DNA from: Selaginella moellendorffii
Lineage: Eukaryota > Streptophyta > Lycopodiopsida > Selaginellales > Selaginellaceae
DNA: 59,806 bases
Reading direction: 5' to 3'
Assembly (NCBI RefSeq): GCF_000143415.4
Contig: NW_003314288.1
Coordinates: 1,011,879-1,071,684, forward strand
The position numbers were made by a program, and so were the translations under genes. Below the pieces are notes generated by a model. That model saw nothing but the letters and a program-made list of their open reading frames with translations. It did no database searches and was not told the DNA's origin. This document shows, piece by piece, positions 55,940-59,806 of the stretch; position 1 is the stretch's first letter; the number at the start of each line of letters is the position of its first letter.

Positions 55940-56780
55940 GAATCATGGACAAGGCCTTACAAATCATTGGAAGGCTACAATATGAGGGATTTAGCCATAT
56001 GAATTAGTGTCGATAGATGCACATTGTATCGCCATCTTAAGAGCATAGGCTGGAAAGGGGTCTATCTAGTCAAGAGTGTAATTGAGGTTGAAGAGCTTCT
56101 TTGAGAGCTTCTTCTGCAACATGAGAAATTTAGGAAATTAAGAGATGCAAGATATAAAATTGGGTGTGAGGTGATAAGATCTGCATTGACCCATATTTAC
56201 CTAGAATGAGTTGCACAAAAGAGACTAAAGCCAATTCCCCACATGCATTTCAATGTGAAGTCACTCATGGAGCTCTAATGCATTGATAGTAAGTGTCTCC
56301 TACTACATTAAATAAATTCTTGACTTAACTTCCTTTTTGCAGCTTTTTGCTTGGGGCATCTACTTATACAAAATTATCAATTCTAGTATATGTTTAAAGA
56401 GCATATGAAAAATGTTTCATATATAGTTTTGTTAATTTATATAGGGATGCACTACATTGCAAGCATGCTTGTGTCAATGAATAAGAGAGCTTTAACTCTT
56501 TATGAATACTACCACAGAGCAATAGTACAATTTGGTTGGCCGAAATGCATATGTGGTGATTGGGTAAGGGAGTTCAATGAAATAAAGATAGATTTGACAA
56601 ATGCATAGGAGGGGAGTTCTATGTTTTTGCATGGTTCCTTAGTTCATAACTAGGTAAAACTTGGACCTTTCTATGTAGATGTGGTAATGACAACATTATA
56701 TTTGCAGAGGATCAAGCACTTTTAGAGGGAAATATGGTGCAAAGTAGCTTGGTACTTCAAAACATTAGTATTGACTATAA
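55940..56780 (+). pseudogene. Degenerate integrase-core transposon protein
   Basis: The plus strand carries, across several stops, phrases of a eukaryotic integrase-core protein: IGRLQYEGFS with a following HRxLYRHLKxIGWKGVYLV-like reading (55955-56075), then EYYHRAIVQFGWPKCICGDW (56498-56560, the region of the second catalytic Asp). HGSLVHN and an ERLWREIW-like reading follow (56624-56740). The 'GSxVHNQRIERLWRD' phrase is typical of an IntS-like core found in animal and plant DNA transposons. At least four stops occur, so it is dead. No termini were identified. Confidence 0.6.
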
Positions 56781-58400
56781 AGTGCCATAATATGATTTAC
56801 ATAAGGGATGATTGGTAGGCATATAGCTTATATGATATATTTTATACTGATTTCTCATAACAGTTTGAAGAGCATATAAACACATGAAACTTGCACATAA
56901 TGCACATTATCACAAAGAGGCTATACTCAACATATGTTGCAACTAGACTCTTCCAACCCAATAAGTGTAAGGCAAGGTGATGATCAATTTCACTGTTTAA
57001 CACCTTTAACTTTTGTTTCTTGTAGTATAATCATGCCTCTCACAACAAAAGACATTGAGCCAATGATGAAGTTTATCTCCAATACGCCTTGATGAAGTAT
57101 GTAAATATAAATTCATTCATGCATTGAGTTATTTTTTTGTAGGAGTTATTATACCTTTGAATAACATGTGCCAAAGCAATATGGAAGGCCTAGAGTTTGA
57201 TCAAAAGGTTTTATTGCATCATGCACTCACATTGAAGGTTGGACAAGCGTCCCACATCACCCTTCTTGTGCATATGTACTTGGAACATCCCATTAGGTTC
57301 CCAAGACTACTTACACAATAAATGGAAATATACATGATACTACTTGAAGCTATATATAGGCCATGATATATGTAAAAAGCATCTCTTGACATATTTATAA
57401 GTGTCACACACATAACAAAAATTGTTGCCATATAAACTTGCAAAACTATTGTTACATAAATTTTGCCACAAATATAGGCCTCTATATACTATCTCTTTCT
57501 TAAACCAGTTAACATTCACCAAAGGCATACCTTCATTTGTATGCAAACTGCTTCATATTATAATAGTGATTCTCAACCTTTATGGTGGATAGGCAAGTCC
57601 CAGCCTTGGTAAGGCATGGCTCCATGTGTTAGTGTTCATCATCATCATTGCCACCTCAAAAAGGCTAGCACTCTCTAATTGCAAACACATAACCACTTTT
57701 GGCCATTAAAATATTTGTCTCTACACTTGAATGCTTGCAAGCAAATATTGAGAGATGTAATGAATTTTGAAAGTGTGAGGCTTACCTTCTATAAAGCAGA
57801 TATATATATGTCATCTATGATGTCCATAAACTGAGTGTTGGTGTGGTGGATATTGTGCAATGGCAAAAGGTTACACATAGAGTATTTACAACTACCTTCG
57901 ACTCCACAAAGAATATGCAATGCACAATAGATTTGATTATGTTCTCAAGCATCTACTAGTATCTAGGAGCCTGAGTAGGTTTTAAGCTCACAAGCTAAGC
58001 TCATGACTTCTCAAACACAGAAAAAAGATTGGTTTGTCCTGAACTAATATTTTTTCATCTTTCAAATTTTGATTTAATCTATATTTCCAAGTAAATTTGA
58101 CTAATAAAATACAAATATAAATATAGATCTGAACACCAAAAACAATCTAAAAACACTTTTGAAGCTCCACAATTGTAAAATGGATATGATGGTCAATCTT
58201 AGGATCTTGGTTCAATTCCTACATAAAAATGTAATAGATATGCTTGTAGGTTAAATAAACCTTTACCTTGTTCTCCCTCTATGTGAAATTTGGATAGGCA
58301 CAAAATGGATTTTTATAGATTCGTATAATGTAGTTAGCACTTTTTGACTACTTGATTACAATAATGAACTCTTTAACTATGGCATTGATGTAATTTGTTC
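56781..58400. other. AT-rich sequence, nothing recognised
   Basis: Only short, domainless frames are present. It is probably repeat-derived. Confidence 0.4.
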
Positions 58401-58443
58401 TTGTGATTGTGCAGTTCAACTCCTTTGCCAACTTAATCTTTTA

Positions 58444-58695
58444 TTACACACCTTTTGAAATGGAAGACTTATATTGTACAACCTTCCTATTTCTAGCTGG
58501 TTGTATATGCCAGTCTAATGTTGACATCGGTAGCATAGTAGCATTAATAACAACATTTGAGAAAGTTTTCAACTTGAAACTTGCTCTTTCTAGATTTTCA
58601 ATCTCTTTTGTCAAAAGATTGCAACTTTGCTCAATTAGCCACTCCTCTGGCATAGAATTTGACTTTAAGATAATTGAGTTGTGGATTTGGCTCAC
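58444..58695 (-). pseudogene. Unidentified coding-like fragment
   Basis: The minus strand reads EEWLIEQSCNLLTKEIENLE, then an amphipathic continuation through VVINATMLPMSTLDW. It has the composition of a real helical protein but no start, no end and no family I recognise. It may belong to the same dead transposon as the integrase relic. Confidence 0.25.
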
Positions 58696-59440
58696 AATAA
58701 TAAATCTAACTTGACTAGTAGCCTTTCACCCTTAGATCTTGATAGCCCCAAAAGCATGGCACTACTGAAGAACTCAAGCCTAAACACATAAATATGAGAC
58801 ATTGATCTTGACTCCTAATCATTCTGGAGCAATGTGTACTACTTTTGGCACTAACTTTTTAAATTACCTAGTTGATATGAAAAATTAGCTTAGGAGCAAT
58901 AACTTTCTCAATCTCTAGCACTAAATCTACTTATGTAACAACAAGCACCTCCTCCACTCCATGTTCTTTAGTTCTTCTCTAGTGTCATAGAATAAAATGG
59001 TAGGTAAACTTTAGATAGTGAGAGTTGGAAGGAGTGATGTCGAGCCCATCAAATGTCTATTTATGCTTCATATAGACTGTCCTCATGTCCCCTCTTACAT
59101 TACAAAGTTACAACAACAACTTTGTCCACCATCTTAGACATTGACTATTGACCTCGCTGCTGATATTATCCTTCTACCAACCTGCTCTCGAAACTTGTTT
59201 TACCAGTTCGATCTATATCAGCAAACCTTGCTTCCTATGCAGCTAAATCTTTTGATGATTACTCGAGAGATGTAGTGAGGTCAAGAGAGTATTATTAGTG
59301 ACAACATAGAGTTAAATATTAATTTTATACCTGTTTAATTTATCATGGGTTCTATATTTCGAAGCAAATCCTTCAAGTTGTTTTCTATAAACTCTTTTTT
59401 TGTGAAATATGTCCACCATATAGCCCTTTAGTACAAACTT

Positions 59441-59746
59441 TTAAACACACTTTGGAGTTATAACACTTTTTTTCCCAGCCTTTGTAGCAATGGTAGCCTT
59501 CAAATTGTAAAGATCATAGCAAATTCCCTCATGGACAAGTCGGGGGCCACACCATCCACATGCCTTTAATGCATGTTGGTGGTGTTTAACATGCATTGCT
59601 ACTCTATGTAAACAACCATCCCATAGTAGAATGTTATACATCCTTACATGATAACATGCTCCACATATAGATGTTGTCCTATATTTACAACATTTAAACC
59701 TTGTAACAACCTTGTCATGCCGGGTGCAAACTACTTTTAAGCTCAC
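59441..59746 (-). pseudogene. Cys/His-rich open frame near the window edge, unidentified
   Basis: A 101-codon minus-strand frame holds several Cys and His residues in pairs (FKCCKYRTTSICGACYH, then CGWCG and a later C). This could be a zinc-binding domain fragment, but the spacing matches no family I can name. The frame could continue beyond the window on its upstream side. Confidence 0.25.
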
Positions 59747-59806
59747 GAGCTAAAGAGTTGAGCTCTCGAGTTGAACTCAATTTTCAATTATAATTTAATA
59801 CAAACA

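Overview
This is plant nuclear DNA. Very short introns (about 45-60 nt), a PLS-class PPR pseudogene, plant-type telomere-like repeats (CCCTAAA), plant NUDX14, GRX-DEP-DUF547 and HVA22k-like genes and abundant Ty3/gypsy debris point to a small-intron land plant. A lycophyte such as Selaginella is my best guess, but this is inferred and not tested against any database. About four fifths of the window is transposable-element sequence. Three intact host genes sit together at 48.6-54.1 kb.

Layout. 1-14.3 kb: degraded repeats, comprising two diverged copies of a block carrying a transposase-type N-terminal module (near 1.3-1.7 kb and 12.6-13.4 kb), an LTR/PBS remnant (3.66 kb), a diverged ~2.5 kb tandem duplication (3.8-8.9 kb) and a gypsy gag relic (10.6-11.8 kb, minus). 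A 287-bp non-autonomous transposon lies at 4676-4962. 14.4-16.2 kb: a frameshifted PPR pseudogene containing a homopolymer stretch that looks like a base-calling artefact. 16.55-17.13 kb: 3' end of a gypsy element. 17.1-43.7 kb: two ~5.8-kb LTR-like units flanking an initiator-Met PBS. The first is split by a 12,352-bp DNA transposon (22593-34944); the second is split by a 5'-truncated chromovirus (37007-39440). 43.7-48.5 kb: AT-rich, with a gag-like relic. 48.6-54.1 kb: NUDX14-like gene (minus), GRX-DEP-DUF547 gene (plus, head to head with it) and HVA22k-like gene (plus). 54.3-59.8 kb: fragments of an unidentified spliced gene and of a degenerate integrase-type transposon.

The notable system is the 12.35-kb transposon. 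It has 24-bp perfect terminal inverted repeats, a 4-bp TTAT target duplication and a paralogous empty site inside the same window. It carries two divergently transcribed genes. The minus-strand gene can be spliced into a single 1,655-codon frame whose product joins a possible ParB/sulfiredoxin-fold domain, a degenerate DNA-methyltransferase-like module, an acidic linker and an FCP1/NIF-type HAD domain. The plus-strand gene encodes a DUF7869-like putative transposase, decayed by an in-frame stop and a frameshift. About 19 copies of a ~20-bp palindrome (core GGCATGWGGCCWCATGCC) are spread through the element, mostly inside its tiny introns and untranslated regions. The 287-bp element at 4.7 kb has matching ends, its own 4-bp TSD, a paralogous empty site and two of the same palindromes, so it is a deletion derivative of the family.
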